NCBI RefSeq assembly: GCF_003418935.1
Contig: NZ_QVMT01000018.1
Span: 1 to 64,000, forward strand
From: Emticicia sp. C21
GTDB lineage: Bacteria > Bacteroidota > Bacteroidia > Cytophagales > Spirosomataceae
Direction of reading: 5' to 3'
Length of the DNA stretch: 64,000 nucleotides
Shown: positions 19,205 to 27,334 of the stretch, in pieces
How positions within the stretch are numbered: position 1 is the stretch's first letter
Layout: each line of letters begins with the position of its first letter
Program-made: the position numbers and the translations under genes
Notes under the pieces: generated by a model
Seen by the model: the letters and a program-made list of their open reading frames with translations, nothing else
What the model was told of the DNA's origin: nothing
Databases searched by the model: none

Positions 19205-19320
19205 GCGACCGACGCTCGGTGAATGAGTGAATTAGTGATTGAGTGAATATATAATTTGGACAATATTATATATTCACTCAATCACTAATTCACTCATTCA
19301 CTAAATCACTCAATTCTCAA
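19203..19320. repeat. Perfect 37-bp inverted repeat made of GTGAATnA octamers
   Basis: Left arm 19219-19255 and right arm 19265-19301 are exact reverse complements over 37 bases with a 9-base loop TTGGACAAT. The left arm is a run of degenerate octamers GTGAATGA, GTGAATTA, GTGATTGA, GTGAATAT; on the right the reverse-complement octamers continue past the stem (TAAATCAC, TCAATTCT) up to the next ATG at 19321. A small GC-rich palindrome at 19203-19217 (GAGCG/CGCTC, or alternatively ACCGA/TCGGT) overlaps the gmhA stop codon. It fills the whole gap between gmhA and the next transferase gene. Confidence 0.9.
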
Positions 19321-20487
19321 ATGAAAATTCTTTTCATAAGTCATGATGCTAACCGTGCAGGAGCACAGATTTTTTTGTTAAATATTATGCAATATTTTCA
19401 AAAAAAGCAGGTCCCTATGCACTTATTATTACTCAGTGACGGTGTATTAGAAAAGGATTTTGAGCAAATTTGTACGGTTTCAAAATACCCAAACGAGCCT
19501 GCAAACATATCTTTAAATTTTCAGGATAAAGTATTAAAGAAATTTGGGTTAAAAGATAACACTCCTACTCAAAAGGCCAAAGAAGAATTAAAGGCAAAAT
19601 TACTTAGCGAAAATTTTGATTGTATTTATACGAATACCATTGCAACAGCCTGGATAATGCCTGAATTACTTTCTTATCTGAAAGTCCCTCTTATTACCCA
19701 TATTCACGAATTAGAGTTTTCTATTCAGCTATATTCTTCTGCGGAAAACAAAGATTTTCTATTTAAAAATACGAGCAAACTGATTGCCTGCTCCCAGGCA
19801 GTTGCAGATAATCTCATTGAAAATCATGGTTTACCCCATGAAAAAGTTGAGGTAATTCATTCTTTTGTTAATAATGAAGATGTACTGAAACGTTCTGCTA
19901 AAATCAATCAGCTTGCTATTAGAGAAAAATATGGCATTCCTGAAAAGGCATTTTTAATTGGTGGTTGCGGCAACGCTGAATGGAGAAAAGGATTAGATAT
20001 ATTTTCATTACTTGCTAAGACTATACTAAGAATTTCAAATGAAGATATTCATTTTGCCTGGGTTGGCGTAAGAAAAGCAGGTGAATACTATGAACAGGTT
20101 CTTTTTGATGCTAGCAAAATGGGCATTAAAGAGAAAATCACATTTATTGAACCAACTCCGGAAGCTATCGAATTAATCAATTGTTTTGATATTTTTACAG
20201 TAGTATCCAGAGAGGATCCTTTTCCTTTGGTAATGCTGGAAGCGGCACTTTCGCAAAGAATTATATTCGGTTTTGAGAAAACAGGTGGTTGTTCAGAGTT
20301 TATTGGGCAGGATGCAGGCCAGCTATTCCCCTATCTTGATATTCATGCAATGGCACTGGCTATTATTAACCATATAAAGAGCCCGAATAAAGAGTGGGGA
20401 CAAAGGGCTAAAGAAAAGGTACTTACTCAATATAGTTTTGAAAATTCGATTCTGAAAATCGAAAAATTATTAGACAATCTGTCCTAA
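19321..20487 (+). CDS. Family 4 glycosyltransferase (paralogue)
   Basis: A 388-residue GT-B retaining glycosyltransferase. It begins ILFISHDANRAGAQIFLLN and carries the donor-site motif [15 protein letters not shown] followed by GGCSEFIG. THIHELE in the middle is shared in style with YVHVHELV of the paralogue at 17499. The start codon directly follows the octamer repeat region, so there is no conventional leader. It is probably cotranscribed with the next three transferase genes. Confidence 0.87.
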   Translation: MKILFISHDANRAGAQIFLLNIMQYFQKKQVPMHLLLLSDGVLEKDFEQICTVSKYPNEPANISLNFQDKVLKKFGLKDNTPTQKAKEELKAKLLSENFDCIYTNTIATAWIMPELLSYLKVPLITHIHELEFSIQLYSSAENKDFLFKNTSKLIACSQAVADNLIENHGLPHEKVEVIHSFVNNEDVLKRSAKINQLAIREKYGIPEKAFLIGGCGNAEWRKGLDIFSLLAKTILRISNEDIHFAWVGVRKAGEYYEQVLFDASKMGIKEKITFIEPTPEAIELINCFDIFTVVSREDPFPLVMLEAALSQRIIFGFEKTGGCSEFIGQDAGQLFPYLDIHAMALAIINHIKSPNKEWGQRAKEKVLTQYSFENSILKIEKLLDNLS

Positions 20488-20502
20488 AAGATTCTATCTC
20501 GC

Positions 20503-21483
20503 ATGACACTCGCTTTTACACTTTGTTCAGTCAATTACCTTGCCCAGGCACATACCTTGGGCGATTCGCTCAAGCAACATAATCCTCATATCAGGTTTAT
20601 TATTGGTTTGGTTGATAAGCTTGAAACAAAAGAAATTGATTCAGGTAAATTACCAGAATATCCTCTCTTAGAACTAGATAAGATAAATATCGCTGATTTG
20701 GCAGGTATGTGCGAGCGTTATGATATTACAGAATTGAACACTGCAGTAAAGCCTTATTATATAGATTATTTCCTGAAAAATCATCCCGAAGCACATAATA
20801 TCATTTATTTTGATCCTGATATTATTGTTTTTGATGAGCTCAACCATCTGGAAGAAAACTTGGAGAAGTACAATATTATTGTTACTCCACATATTATCAC
20901 GCCTTATAATGATAATAAGTGGCAAAACGAAGAAGATGTAGTTAATACCGGAATTTTCAATTTTGGCTTCGTGGCTATGCATCGCTCAGAAACAACCCAA
21001 AAGATGGTAGATTGGTGGTGTAAGAAGCTTGAAAAAGAATGCCTGATAGACCTTTGCAACGGTCTTTTTGTAGATCAGCATTGGGCCGATTTCTTTCCAG
21101 TCTACTTTGATAAGGTACTAATAAATAAGCACCTGGGTTATAATGTTGCCTATTGGAATTTACACGAAAGATTTTGTTCGCAAATAGATGGCAAATGGTT
21201 TATTAATCAAACTTCCCCTTTACAATTTTTTCACTATAGTGGTTACCTGATTGCCAAGCCTGACGAGGTATCTAAGTATCAGAATCGCATTAATTTTGAA
21301 GAAAGACCTGATATAGCTCCATTATTTGAATTATACAAAAATAGGCTCCTACAAAACAACGAATTATATTGGAAACATTTTCGGTGCGATTATATTAAAC
21401 CTCCTAAAATAAAACGATATTTGCGAGTAAGAAAGTATCTGAAAATGCCCTTAGAAAAATTAGCTCAGTTGGTTGAGTCTTAA
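20503..21483 (+). CDS. DxD-type glycosyltransferase (nucleotide-diphospho-sugar transferase)
   Basis: A 326-residue GT-A-like protein. The N-terminal segment AFTLCSVNYLAQAHTLGDSL and the acidic motif YFDPDIIVF (D104-P-D106) are in the style of GT8-like or related retaining enzymes; DxD binds the metal and nucleotide-sugar. NTGIFNFGFVA and VDQHWADFFP follow in the right order. It has a paralogue at 22560-23432 that lacks the second Asp. Its stop shares one base with the next ATG. The exact CAZy family is not certain. Confidence 0.75.
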   Translation: MTLAFTLCSVNYLAQAHTLGDSLKQHNPHIRFIIGLVDKLETKEIDSGKLPEYPLLELDKINIADLAGMCERYDITELNTAVKPYYIDYFLKNHPEAHNIIYFDPDIIVFDELNHLEENLEKYNIIVTPHIITPYNDNKWQNEEDVVNTGIFNFGFVAMHRSETTQKMVDWWCKKLEKECLIDLCNGLFVDQHWADFFPVYFDKVLINKHLGYNVAYWNLHERFCSQIDGKWFINQTSPLQFFHYSGYLIAKPDEVSKYQNRINFEERPDIAPLFELYKNRLLQNNELYWKHFRCDYIKPPKIKRYLRVRKYLKMPLEKLAQLVES

Positions 21484-22517
21484 TGTGTATGCAAAAATTT
21501 ATTGCGCTCTGGCAACATCGTTATCGAAAATATACCCATCTTTTTAAAGTTCATCTGCATTTTTTAAAGGTCTATTTTAAAATCTTATTCTTAAAAATCA
21601 GATTTTTGAGTAAACGGAAAATTGTCGGCATTATACTTACCCAACAATTCGGAGATATTGTAGCAGGCGAACCGATCACGAGGCAAATAAGGGGAAAGCA
21701 CCCCGATGATTATATCATTTGGGTCGTGAAACCTGTTTTCAGAGAGTTATTAGAAAATAATCCTAATCTGAATGATATTATTGAGGAGTTTTGTGCGAAT
21801 CAAAGGAAGTTAATAATTGATTCCGGCGTTTTTGATGTCCTGTATAATCTTCAATTCCAAAACAATAGCTATTGCTCTGTTTGCAATGTTTATGTAGAAA
21901 ATCCGGTAGCTGATGCCAAAGATATAACTATTCATAATTACTATTTTCAAGGAAATTTGCTAACCATACAACAAAAAATTGCCGGAGTAGCGACAGAAGA
22001 TTTAGCCCCCAATATATTTATCACTGATGCACATAGGGACAAGGTAGATAGTTTGAATCTTCCCAATAAGTATCTTGTAGTACACTGCCAATCAGCACAG
22101 AATAGTCGAAACTGGGATAGTTCTAAATGGGAAGAATTAATTAATTACCTGATTGAGAAAACTGATTATTATATAGTTGAGATTGGGCTCTCCAGTGATT
22201 TAAATATTCAGAATAAAAGATATATTAACCTCTGTGGTAAACTCAATCTTTTGGAGACAGGAGAGGTAATCAGACGAGCACTGCTATTTATTGGCATAGA
22301 TAGTGGTCCTGCTCACCTGGCAAATGCTGTTGGCACCTATGGGGTAATCATGATTGGGAAATTAGAAAATTTCACAAGTCATATTCCTTATTCAGGTAAA
22401 TATAAATCCGGCGAAAACGCATTGATTTTGCGCAATACCGAAGGCCCCAGTTCAGAAATACCTGTGCAAGACCTGATCAAGGTGATTCAACAGCGCAAAT
22501 TGATTTCATTTATTTAA
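21483..22517 (+). CDS. Family 9 glycosyltransferase (heptosyltransferase-like)
   Basis: A 344-residue protein with a basic, aromatic N-terminus (about 1-45) that may bind membrane, then a GT9 fold: IILTQQFGDIVAGEPITRQI at the acceptor side and GIDSGPAHLANAVGT at the donor side, the family signature. GT9 enzymes add heptose to lipopolysaccharide core. GmhA is encoded nearby, supporting heptose as donor, although other GT9 donors are known. The GTG-free start ATG overlaps the preceding stop by one base; a second ATG two codons later is also possible. Confidence 0.85.
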   Translation: MCMQKFIALWQHRYRKYTHLFKVHLHFLKVYFKILFLKIRFLSKRKIVGIILTQQFGDIVAGEPITRQIRGKHPDDYIIWVVKPVFRELLENNPNLNDIIEEFCANQRKLIIDSGVFDVLYNLQFQNNSYCSVCNVYVENPVADAKDITIHNYYFQGNLLTIQQKIAGVATEDLAPNIFITDAHRDKVDSLNLPNKYLVVHCQSAQNSRNWDSSKWEELINYLIEKTDYYIVEIGLSSDLNIQNKRYINLCGKLNLLETGEVIRRALLFIGIDSGPAHLANAVGTYGVIMIGKLENFTSHIPYSGKYKSGENALILRNTEGPSSEIPVQDLIKVIQQRKLISFI

Positions 22518-22559
22518 CATTAAGCTTAAGAGTTTTAAGTAAGTCTTAACAGTTTTTAT

Positions 22560-23432
22560 ATGCTATTTTTTACTCTTTGTCATATCAATCAGCTACCAGA
22601 AGCACATGTTTTAGGTGATTCCATAAAATCTCATCATCCTGACGCACAGTTTTTTATTGGATTGGTTGATAAAAAAGATAGAATACCCGGCAACTTCAAA
22701 GCCAGTTATCCCGTAATAGATTTGAGCGAACTCAATATCGGTGGTCTGGAAGAAATGGCAAAAAAATATACCTGGAGCGAATTGTTAGCTGACGTTAAGC
22801 CATTTTTTGCTAAGTACTTCTTACAAAAATCAGACATGGTAGTGTATTTCGATTGTACTACTTTGCTCTATAATCCGGTTAGATTTATCGAGAAAAGTCT
22901 GGACAATTATACTATTATTATTGTACCTCAACTGCTTCATGCAGGAGTTCATCCGGATGAAAAACAGATTTTAAATACCGGAATCTTTCATTCAGGTTTT
23001 ATGGCCTGGAAACGTTCTGAAGAGGCAAGTAATTTTCTTAATTGGTGGGGTAATAATACAGCTAATAAGGGAAAAGTAGATTTATGCAAAGGCATGAATG
23101 CCGACCAACTCTGGCTGGAACATGTACCTAACCTTTACCAGAATGTACTAATTGAAAAGCATGAGGGTCTGAATATAGGAGCATGGAATTTGCCGGAAAG
23201 AGTAATTGAAGTAAACAAAAACACAGTTAACTCCCAGCCGCTGGTCTCAATTAATTTTAAAGGAATGAAATATTGGCATGATTATAAAAAGGCACTAAAG
23301 AAATATCCGATTAATAAGAAAATTCCATTATATGGGTTACCTGACCCTGAAGACAAAAAATTTGGCAAGCAAATGGCTTCTAATATTAGAAAAATCAATA
23401 GTTTTATCGACAAATTAATAGACCTGATTTGA
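22560..23432 (+). CDS. Glycosyltransferase-like paralogue lacking the DxD motif
   Basis: A 290-residue protein clearly related to the product at 20503: both share an FTLC-xxN-xLxxAH-LGDS opening, GLVDK, NTGIF..GF and an (L/I)(I/N)KH..G.N...WNL block. At the metal-binding site, however, YFDPDIIVF is replaced by YFDCTTLLY, so D98 is kept but the second Asp is T100 (codons 22851-22859). It may be an inactive partner, a differently liganded enzyme or a drifting duplicate. The C-terminus is shorter. A short AT-rich hairpin (22526-22549) lies before the gene. Confidence 0.75.
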   Translation: MLFFTLCHINQLPEAHVLGDSIKSHHPDAQFFIGLVDKKDRIPGNFKASYPVIDLSELNIGGLEEMAKKYTWSELLADVKPFFAKYFLQKSDMVVYFDCTTLLYNPVRFIEKSLDNYTIIIVPQLLHAGVHPDEKQILNTGIFHSGFMAWKRSEEASNFLNWWGNNTANKGKVDLCKGMNADQLWLEHVPNLYQNVLIEKHEGLNIGAWNLPERVIEVNKNTVNSQPLVSINFKGMKYWHDYKKALKKYPINKKIPLYGLPDPEDKKFGKQMASNIRKINSFIDKLIDLI

Positions 23433-23461
23433 ATATTTTTATTGAAAGTAAAATTTTCACT

Positions 23462-23469
23462 TAACTTTG
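23462..23469 (+). promoter_or_regulatory. -7 promoter box before the STAS gene
   Basis: TAACTTTG followed by C, with TTG at 23442-23444, a spacing of 17 bases that fits a Bacteroidota -33/-7 pair. The start codon is 22 bases after the box. Confidence 0.6.
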
Positions 23470-23491
23470 CAAAATACATTAGTTTTATTTT

Positions 23492-23914
23492 ATGAATTAC
23501 AAGATTGATAAGACAGAGCAATACGCACTCATTTTGCTAGATGAAACAAATTTTGGTGCTGAGATTGCTCCTCCATTCGAAAAATTAGTTGTGCAACTTT
23601 ATCGCGAAGGCTATACTAACATGGTAGTAGACTTTACTAAAGTTACCGATATTGATAATGATGGACTTTCTCTAATCAGAAAAGCGACACGCGTTTGCAG
23701 AGCAGAACAAGGGCTTTTTGTGATTTGTACGAAAGAAGATGATGTAATTGATGAAATAGATTCAGCGAAAATTCCTGAACTAGTAATTCTTCCTACGGTT
23801 GATGAGGGAATTGATGCTGTGTTTATGAACGACCTCGAAAATGATTTCCGTGAAGAAAAAGACGATGAGTTTGATTTAGGAGAAGAGAATGGTTTCCAGG
23901 AAGAAAAATATTAA
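23492..23914 (+). CDS. STAS-domain protein with acidic tail
   Basis: A 140-residue cytoplasmic protein. Residues 1-105 read as a STAS (anti-sigma antagonist) fold: EKLVVQLYREGYTNMVVDF, then VTDIDNDGLSLIRKA at the site where SpoIIAA-like proteins carry a phosphorylatable Ser or Thr; here DNDGLSL leaves one Ser next to it. Residues 106-140 are strongly acidic (FREEKDDEFDLGEENGF). No kinase or sigma factor is adjacent, so its partner is unknown. It has its own promoter box and precedes rnz by about 90 bases. Confidence 0.7.
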   Translation: MNYKIDKTEQYALILLDETNFGAEIAPPFEKLVVQLYREGYTNMVVDFTKVTDIDNDGLSLIRKATRVCRAEQGLFVICTKEDDVIDEIDSAKIPELVILPTVDEGIDAVFMNDLENDFREEKDDEFDLGEENGFQEEKY

Positions 23915-24004
23915 ATCCTTAATTATCTGAGTTTCTTCTCTTAAAGTTTAGAAAACAAGCCAAATCTATTATTGTTAAAATACCCCTTTAGGGGCAAGGG
24001 GGTT

Positions 24005-24916
24005 ATGAATTTTGAACTCTTAATACTTGGTACTGGCTCAGCGACACCTGTACTTGAACACAATCCATCAGCCTATTTGTTTACGTGTGAAAATGAACAT
24101 TTTTTGATTGACTGCGGAGAAGGTACGCAGTTTCGTTTACTGGAACATAAAGTCCGTACTTCCCGTATTCGTCACATATTTATCAGCCATCTCCATGGCG
24201 ACCACTATTTTGGTTTAATCGGACTTCTTTCAAGTTGGAATCTCAACCAACGGAAAGATGACTTGACTATTTATGGCCCTAAGGATTTGGCTGAAATTCT
24301 GACTGCACAGTTCAAATATTCACATACTTTTCTTCATTTTAAGATTCATTTTATAGCAACTGATACAACAGCAGCTAATATCATTCTGGATACTTCTTCT
24401 CTTACAGTTGAAACTATCCCACTCATTCATCGAATAGATTGTTGTGGATTTTTGTTCAGAACTAAAGAAGCCAAAAGAAAGATCTTAGCTGACAAATTGC
24501 CAGAGAATTTCCCGATACCATATATTAAAAAGTTGAAAGAAGGTTTTGATGTAGAAGACCCGTTGACTGGAAAAGAATATAAAAACGAAGATTATACAAC
24601 AGCCGGAACAGCTTCAAAATCCTTTGCCTATTGTTCTGATACCGCTTATAATGAGGCTATTATACCTCAGCTCCAGAACGTTAACACAGTTTTTCATGAG
24701 GCAACATTTCTTGAATCTGAATTAAAACGAGCCATACAAACCAATCATTCAACTGCTAGTCAGGCCGCTACTATTGCATTAAAATCAAATGCCCAACAGT
24801 TGATTATCGGGCATTATTCTTCACGTTATAAAACTTTAGAAAACCACTTATCAGAGGCTAAGGCTGTGTTTGAAAATACATTATTAGCTCAAGAGGGTTT
24901 GACTTTTAAATTGTAA
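24005..24916 (+). CDS. rnz: Ribonuclease Z
   Basis: A 303-residue metallo-beta-lactamase-fold endonuclease that trims the 3' trailer of tRNA precursors. It has LLILGTGSATPV at the start, the zinc motif HLHGDHYFGL (H-x-H-x-D-H), the later YCSDTAYN with metal-binding Asp, and the exosite-type segment before it. The true start is the ATG at 24005; the frame also opens at a TTG at 23972, but that adds an unrelated MLKYPFRGKGV. The stop lies eight bases from the convergent thioesterase gene. Confidence 0.92.
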   Translation: MNFELLILGTGSATPVLEHNPSAYLFTCENEHFLIDCGEGTQFRLLEHKVRTSRIRHIFISHLHGDHYFGLIGLLSSWNLNQRKDDLTIYGPKDLAEILTAQFKYSHTFLHFKIHFIATDTTAANIILDTSSLTVETIPLIHRIDCCGFLFRTKEAKRKILADKLPENFPIPYIKKLKEGFDVEDPLTGKEYKNEDYTTAGTASKSFAYCSDTAYNEAIIPQLQNVNTVFHEATFLESELKRAIQTNHSTASQAATIALKSNAQQLIIGHYSSRYKTLENHLSEAKAVFENTLLAQEGLTFKL

Positions 24917-24924
24917 AATTAGGA

Positions 24925-25455
24925 TTACAGTGAAGCTTGCTTAAGCAGTAGCTCTTGTTTTACTAATTTGATACGTTCATTAAAACTTGTTTCTTTAAAA
25001 TTCACATCTTTCTCACAAGTTGCAGCCAGGTATTGCATAACATCTTTTTGATGCGGAACCCTCCGACCCGTTTCTACACTTACATATTTGCTTATTGTCC
25101 ACATAAAATTCTTTAATTCATTCATATTTTCATCAGTCATAAAATACTCCGTTACTAAAGTATCTGCATCGAAATAAATAGCTCTTGAAAAAATCTTTAC
25201 CCATTCACTTACCACTGCCGGACGGATATAAGCAATCTGATGTTGATATACTACCCAGCTTGTTTTATAATTTTTAAATATTTCAGAAAACTTAAAGCCA
25301 TAAAGTTTAGCTACCTGGTCTTCACGTGCATTGAAATAATAATCAAAATACTTGGAGTTATTAAGGTGTTGCAAAGGGTCACAATCTTGAAAACGAATAA
25401 TGGCTTTAGATTCGGTAACTTTAGGTAGCTCCTTCTCGTTAATTTTTTCAAACAT
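24925..25455 (-). CDS. Acyl-CoA thioesterase, hotdog fold
   Basis: A 176-residue protein with a hotdog (4HBT) domain: IRFQDCDPLQHLNNSKYFDYYFNAREDQ, where the Asp/His residues of DCDPLQHLNN correspond to the catalytic region of YbgC-like thioesterases. It would hydrolyse an acyl-CoA; the chain length is unknown. The second half (SKYVSVETGRRVPH) carries the expected later strands. It has its own promoter box at 25504-25511 on this strand and converges with rnz. Confidence 0.82.
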   Translation of the reverse strand: MFEKINEKELPKVTESKAIIRFQDCDPLQHLNNSKYFDYYFNAREDQVAKLYGFKFSEIFKNYKTSWVVYQHQIAYIRPAVVSEWVKIFSRAIYFDADTLVTEYFMTDENMNELKNFMWTISKYVSVETGRRVPHQKDVMQYLAATCEKDVNFKETSFNERIKLVKQELLLKQASL

Positions 25456-25503
25456 ATAATAGTGTTAATTTTCTTCAAAAATAGGCATAGTTTTAATTTC
25501 CTT

Positions 25504-25511
25504 CAAAGTTA
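25504..25511 (-). promoter_or_regulatory. -7 promoter box before the thioesterase gene
   Basis: CAAAGTTA reads TAACTTTG on the minus strand, an exact TAnnTTTG match, 49 bases before the thioesterase start. Confidence 0.5.
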
Positions 25512-25590
25512 ATAGGATAACAAATATTTTTCGGAATTTATCTATCTTGCAGGGCTTGTTTATCTCTTGCACTACCTTTACAAAAACTCT

Positions 25591-26118
25591 ATGGACATCA
25601 AAGACGCCATACAACTTATTACCCATCCTGAATTTTCAACACAAAGTAAAAAAGTCTGGATAGATTTAGGCTGTGGGACTGGCACCTTTACTTTAGCTTT
25701 AGCGAGCATTTTAGAGGAAGAAAGTACTATTTATGCCTTTGATCTAAATGGTTCCGCTTTGAAACAAATTCCTTTTACTTACAAAAAAGTTAATATTGAA
25801 AAACTTGTCATAGATTTTATAAGTACTGATTTGCCAATTCATCAAATAAATGGTGTTTTGATGGCAAATTCTCTTAACTATGTAAAAGATAAAGAGGGGT
25901 TTCTGAAAAATCTTAAATCTCACCTCACTAAGGATGCTTGTTTTTTAATAACTGAATATGATTCTGATGCTTCCAATACATGGGTACCCTATCCAATAAA
26001 TTTTCAATCGCTGAAAGAATTATTTTCCAAATCAGGTTATAAAAATATCACAAAACTGAATTCGAGACCTTCCGTTTATGGTAACAGGCAAATGTATGCT
26101 GCGCTAATTGAGCCTTGA
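25591..26118 (+). CDS. Class I SAM-dependent methyltransferase
   Basis: A 175-residue Rossmann methyltransferase. Motif I is VWIDLGCGTGTFTLALA, the acidic strand end is YAFDLNGSALKQI, and GVLMANSLNYVKDKEG is motif IV-like. The ATG at 25591 is preferred; an in-frame TTG at 25567 would add eight residues. It is short for the family, with a compact C-terminus, and the substrate is unknown. It stands between divergent and same-strand genes without sign of an operon. Confidence 0.8.
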   Translation: MDIKDAIQLITHPEFSTQSKKVWIDLGCGTGTFTLALASILEEESTIYAFDLNGSALKQIPFTYKKVNIEKLVIDFISTDLPIHQINGVLMANSLNYVKDKEGFLKNLKSHLTKDACFLITEYDSDASNTWVPYPINFQSLKELFSKSGYKNITKLNSRPSVYGNRQMYAALIEP

Positions 26119-26154
26119 TAAAATGAAAACATATATTAACAACTACTCAAAATT

Positions 26155-27147
26155 ATGAATGTTGGAAGAATTTACCCTCTAAAAGAATTTCTTTATTGGA
26201 CCCGAAGAGAGATTTATATGATTGCGGTTATCACAATTATACCTACAGTTTTATATCAATACTTTGAGTTGAAATGGTTAGCAATACCATGGGTTCCAAT
26301 TGCGTTAGTTGGTACTGCTGCTGCTTTCATTGTTGGTTTTAAGAATACCCAAACCTATAATAGACTATGGGAAGCAAGACAGATATGGGGTGCAATTGTA
26401 AATAGCAGTCGCGCTTGGGGCATATTGGTAAAGGATTTCGTAAAATCAGATATTGATGAGAATACTCACCAGGAATTGATTTATAGACATGTGGCCTGGT
26501 TAACAGCATTACGTTATCAGTTAAGAGAAAGTCGGAATTGGGAAAATACTAATAAAAGCTACAATAAAGAATATGCGAAATATTTTGTGATTCCTGAAAA
26601 AGTTGGCAAGATCGAAGACGAATTGGGTCAGTTTTTATCGAAAGATGAAAAGGCTTATGTTTTGAGCAAAAAGAACAGGGCAACGCATATTATCAGCCTG
26701 CAATCAGCACATTTAAGAAAACTAAAAGAAAATGGCTTAATTGAACCATTGAACTATATTGAACTGGAAAACCTGTTAATCAATTTTTATGAGCAACAAG
26801 GTAAATGCGAACGAATTAAGAATTTCCCATATCCAAGACAGTTCGCTTCTATTAACTTATTTTTTGTGCGTCTGTTTAAGATTCTTGTTCCATTCGGGAT
26901 GCTTAAGGAATTTGAAAAATTAGGCGAACATTTAGTATGGCTTACTATCCCATTTGGTATTGTAGTTTCCTGGGTTTTTATGACTATGGAAAAAGTTGGT
27001 GAAAGTACAGAAAATCCATTTGAAGGGGGTGCAAACGATGTTCCGATTACTTCTATGAGCCGGACTATCGAAATTGATCTGAGAGAAATGCTTGATGAAA
27101 AAAACCTTCCCCCTCCTATTCAACCTCTACATAATATTTTAATGTAG
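26155..27147 (+). CDS. Bestrophin-like (UPF0187) anion channel
   Basis: A 330-residue membrane protein of the bestrophin/RFP-TM family. The conserved segment RLWEARQIWGAIVNSSRAWG (residues about 71-90) is diagnostic, with hydrophobic segments near 21-40, 45-62, 233-250 and 258-278 and the family's C-terminal FEGGANDVPITSMSRTIEIDLR. In bacteria these form pentameric ion channels of uncertain physiological role. It is followed by 187 bases that hold the sulfate-operon control region. Confidence 0.88.
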   Translation: MNVGRIYPLKEFLYWTRREIYMIAVITIIPTVLYQYFELKWLAIPWVPIALVGTAAAFIVGFKNTQTYNRLWEARQIWGAIVNSSRAWGILVKDFVKSDIDENTHQELIYRHVAWLTALRYQLRESRNWENTNKSYNKEYAKYFVIPEKVGKIEDELGQFLSKDEKAYVLSKKNRATHIISLQSAHLRKLKENGLIEPLNYIELENLLINFYEQQGKCERIKNFPYPRQFASINLFFVRLFKILVPFGMLKEFEKLGEHLVWLTIPFGIVVSWVFMTMEKVGESTENPFEGGANDVPITSMSRTIEIDLREMLDEKNLPPPIQPLHNILM

Positions 27148-27282
27148 GATGATGAAACTAATTTTTATAGGGATAAGTTTAATAAACAAGCTTAGATTTC
27201 GATAGCAAGTCTCTCAAAAAAATCATAAGCTATTCATTATCAATATATTACAAAAAAGTCATAAAAAATTTACCCATATAGT

Positions 27283-27297
27283 CTATAATTATTATAG
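27283..27297. promoter_or_regulatory. Palindrome at the sulfate-assimilation promoter, candidate operator
   Basis: CTATAAT-T-ATTATAG is a perfect 7-bp inverted repeat around a single T, ending eight bases before the -7 box at 27306. It therefore lies across the -33 region, where a bound regulator would control sulfite reductase and the genes after it. The regulator is unknown. Confidence 0.55.
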
Positions 27298-27305
27298 GGT
27301 TTGTG

Positions 27306-27313
27306 TATATTTG
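27306..27313 (+). promoter_or_regulatory. -7 promoter box of the sulfate assimilation operon
   Basis: TATATTTG followed by C, exact TAnnTTTG, 21 bases before the sulfite reductase start. No TTG at -33; that place holds the 27283-27297 palindrome. Confidence 0.65.
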
Positions 27314-27334
27314 CGACGTTAAAATCAGAAGATT

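Noticed and set aside
19203-19320. CRISPR array
   Set aside because: The repeated unit is 8 bases with no spacers and forms one large palindrome; no cas genes nearby.
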